DNA from: Phycisphaerae bacterium
GTDB lineage: Bacteria > Planctomycetota > Phycisphaerae > WQYP01
DNA length: 15,236 nucleotides
NCBI GenBank assembly: GCA_013044065.1
Contig: JABEVA010000173.1
Location: 1 to 15,236, forward strand
Direction of reading: 5' to 3'
The position numbers and the translations under genes are program-made. The first letter of the stretch is position 1, and each line of letters starts with the position of its first letter. Positions 14,654-15,236 of the stretch are shown piece after piece. The notes beneath the pieces were generated by a model, which worked only from the letters and a program-made list of their open reading frames with translations, was not told the origin of the DNA and did no database searches.

Positions 14654-15236
14654 ATGAACCCGTCCAGCCAATATCAACCTGTGGTGAATCTGTCGGCCAT
14701 CAAGCCTCCCCAGATTCAACTCCGGCAGCAGCGGCCCGCAGGCTCTAGCGCCATCGCCGTTTTGTTGCCCACGAAAACCACGCATCTTCCCGACGCCCTG
14801 CGCGGCTTGAACGCGGAGCTTAACGGAGCGTTGGAGCTGGCTCGACAACATGGAGACTTCAAGGGCCAACCCGGCGATGTGGCCGTTTGTCCGCTGGATC
14901 ACCCGAGTCGGCGCTTATTGCTCGGAGGACTGGGCAAAGCAGAATCGCTGGATGCCGATCAAATTCGTTGGGCCGCTGCTTCCATCGCCCGCAAAGCCCG
15001 TCAACTGCGGCTGCGGGGCGTAAGCATCTATTTACAATCCATGGAAAGCATCTTTGTCTCGAACCCCCAACTCTTGGAAGCTCTGGCCGAAGGGCTTACG
15101 CTGGGCTGCTTTGAGTATACGCCATTCAAAGCCGCCGCAAAGGACGATGGCGACGTAAAAGCAACTCCCACCACCCTGCCGACATTTCATCTGATTCTGG
15201 CCGCGGGTAAACGCCGTACCCCTTTCCACCAGGCCA
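14654..15236 (+). CDS. pepA: Leucyl aminopeptidase (M17 family), N-terminal part (runs off right edge)
   Basis: The frame is open from ATG 14654 to the window end (194 codons). AGGA at 14645-14648, 5 bases before the ATG, is a good ribosome-binding site. The visible part is the macrodomain-like N-terminal domain of cytosol aminopeptidases: IAVLLPTKTTHLPDALRGLN, RLLLGGLGKAESLDADQIRW, the run AAASIARKARQLRLRGVSIY, and EALAEGLTLGCFEYTPFK, which leads into the linker. The family cleaves N-terminal residues from peptides in the cytoplasm as a hexamer with two metal ions, and some members such as E. coli PepA also bind DNA. The metal-binding and catalytic residues lie in the C-terminal domain outside the window, so activity cannot be judged. 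Confidence 0.85.
   Translation, partial: MNPSSQYQPVVNLSAIKPPQIQLRQQRPAGSSAIAVLLPTKTTHLPDALRGLNAELNGALELARQHGDFKGQPGDVAVCPLDHPSRRLLLGGLGKAESLDADQIRWAAASIARKARQLRLRGVSIYLQSMESIFVSNPQLLEALAEGLTLGCFEYTPFKAAAKDDGDVKATPTTLPTFHLILAAGKRRTPFHQA

Overview
The window looks like part of a chromosome of a Planctomycetota-type bacterium, possibly a Phycisphaerae relative. This rests on the style of several proteins (an MnmE-like protein far from the usual family, a GDP-fucose synthase with a VGTICAYP motif, ribosomal protein S2 with a long disordered tail), weak or missing Shine-Dalgarno sites at many starts, and scattered gene order. The taxonomic call is inference; no rRNA gene is present.

Layout: (1) 1-442, minus: the 5' part of a divergent MnmE/TrmE-like gene that runs off the left edge. 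(2) 543-5216, plus: two tandem CPA2 (CHX-like) monovalent cation/proton antiporters, each with two C-terminal universal-stress-protein-like domains, followed by a small wingless MarR-like protein (5296-5631). (3) 5681-7714, minus: one long gene fusing a Gfo/Idh/MocA oxidoreductase to an aldo/keto reductase, with a near-consensus sigma70-type promoter that contains a perfect inverted repeat. (4) 8126-10025, plus: a tightly coupled pair encoding an SMC/ABC-type AAA ATPase and a protein with TOPRIM-like acidic motifs. This is the best candidate in the window for a little-described system, probably genome defence. (5) 10174-12163, plus: gmd and fcl, which together convert GDP-mannose to GDP-L-fucose. 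(6) 12308-13249, minus: a membrane PAP2 phosphatase. (7) 13402-14307, minus: rpsB with a long leader holding a perfect hairpin, and no tsf next to it. (8) 14654-15236, plus: the N-terminal part of leucyl aminopeptidase pepA, running off the right edge.

The genes form short functional units rather than one pathway: cation homeostasis, sugar or polyol redox chemistry, a possible defence islet inserted between housekeeping genes, nucleotide-sugar synthesis for surface polysaccharide, and translation and peptide turnover. Promoter-like elements were found before the fusion gene, the ATPase pair, gmd and rpsB. No tRNA, rRNA, CRISPR array, insertion sequence or convincing rho-independent terminator was seen.
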